A stretch of DNA of 6,980 nucleotides from Solirubrobacteraceae bacterium (GTDB lineage: Bacteria; Actinomycetota; Thermoleophilia; Solirubrobacterales; Solirubrobacteraceae), in contig JAEMTR010000074.1 of assembly GCA_016462245.1 (NCBI GenBank), positions 1 to 6,980 of the forward strand, read 5' to 3'. Both the position numbers and the translations under genes were made by a program. The notes below the pieces were generated by a model. It worked only from the letters and a program-made list of their open reading frames with translations. It did no database searches and was not told the DNA's origin. The number at the start of each line of letters is the position of its first letter. Position 1 is the first letter of the stretch. Positions 6,980-6,980 of the stretch are shown in pieces.

Positions 6980-6980
6980 T

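Noticed and set aside
1..6980. Possible depletion of CTAG as a sign of restriction avoidance
   Set aside because: I counted about 12 CTAG sites by eye, perhaps half of a rough expectation for this composition. CTAG is scarce in many bacterial genomes, so this carries no specific message.

Overview
The window is a gene-dense, GC-rich stretch in which every supported gene lies on the minus strand. Reading in transcription direction (right to left), it holds: the C-terminal part of a RecB/AddA-type helicase-nuclease (cut by the right edge); a 116-base gap; gltB, the large subunit of glutamate synthase; gltD, its small subunit; and the first 63 codons of a flavin-containing-monooxygenase-like protein (cut by the left edge). 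There is no gene-free stretch above 300 bases. No tRNA, rRNA, CRISPR array, insertion sequence or long repeat was seen.

The organism is probably an actinobacterium in the broad sense. This is inferred from the high GC content, the actinobacterial look of the GltB N-terminus, and the style of the nuclease C-terminus, which recalls Thermoleophilia/Solirubrobacterales proteins from memory. No marker gene fixes the taxon, so this is only a moderate-confidence placement.

gltB and gltD together encode a complete NADPH-type glutamate synthase (GOGAT), which makes two glutamates from glutamine plus 2-oxoglutarate and completes ammonia assimilation by the GS-GOGAT route. GltB carries the N-terminal cysteine amidotransferase, the FMN/[3Fe-4S] synthase domain and the C-terminal beta-helix. 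GltD carries the cysteine-rich N-terminus and the FAD and NADPH sites. The stop of gltB and start of gltD share one base, which suggests translational coupling and matched subunit amounts.

The main departure from a plain glt operon is at the left. A flavoprotein gene starts inside the end of gltD, with an 8-base overlap and a strong ribosome binding site. The short gltB leader can form a small nested stem-loop with a competing hairpin. It is the only place in the window where cis-regulation of the operon looks plausible. I found no convincing undescribed biological system here; the window is mostly ordinary core metabolism.
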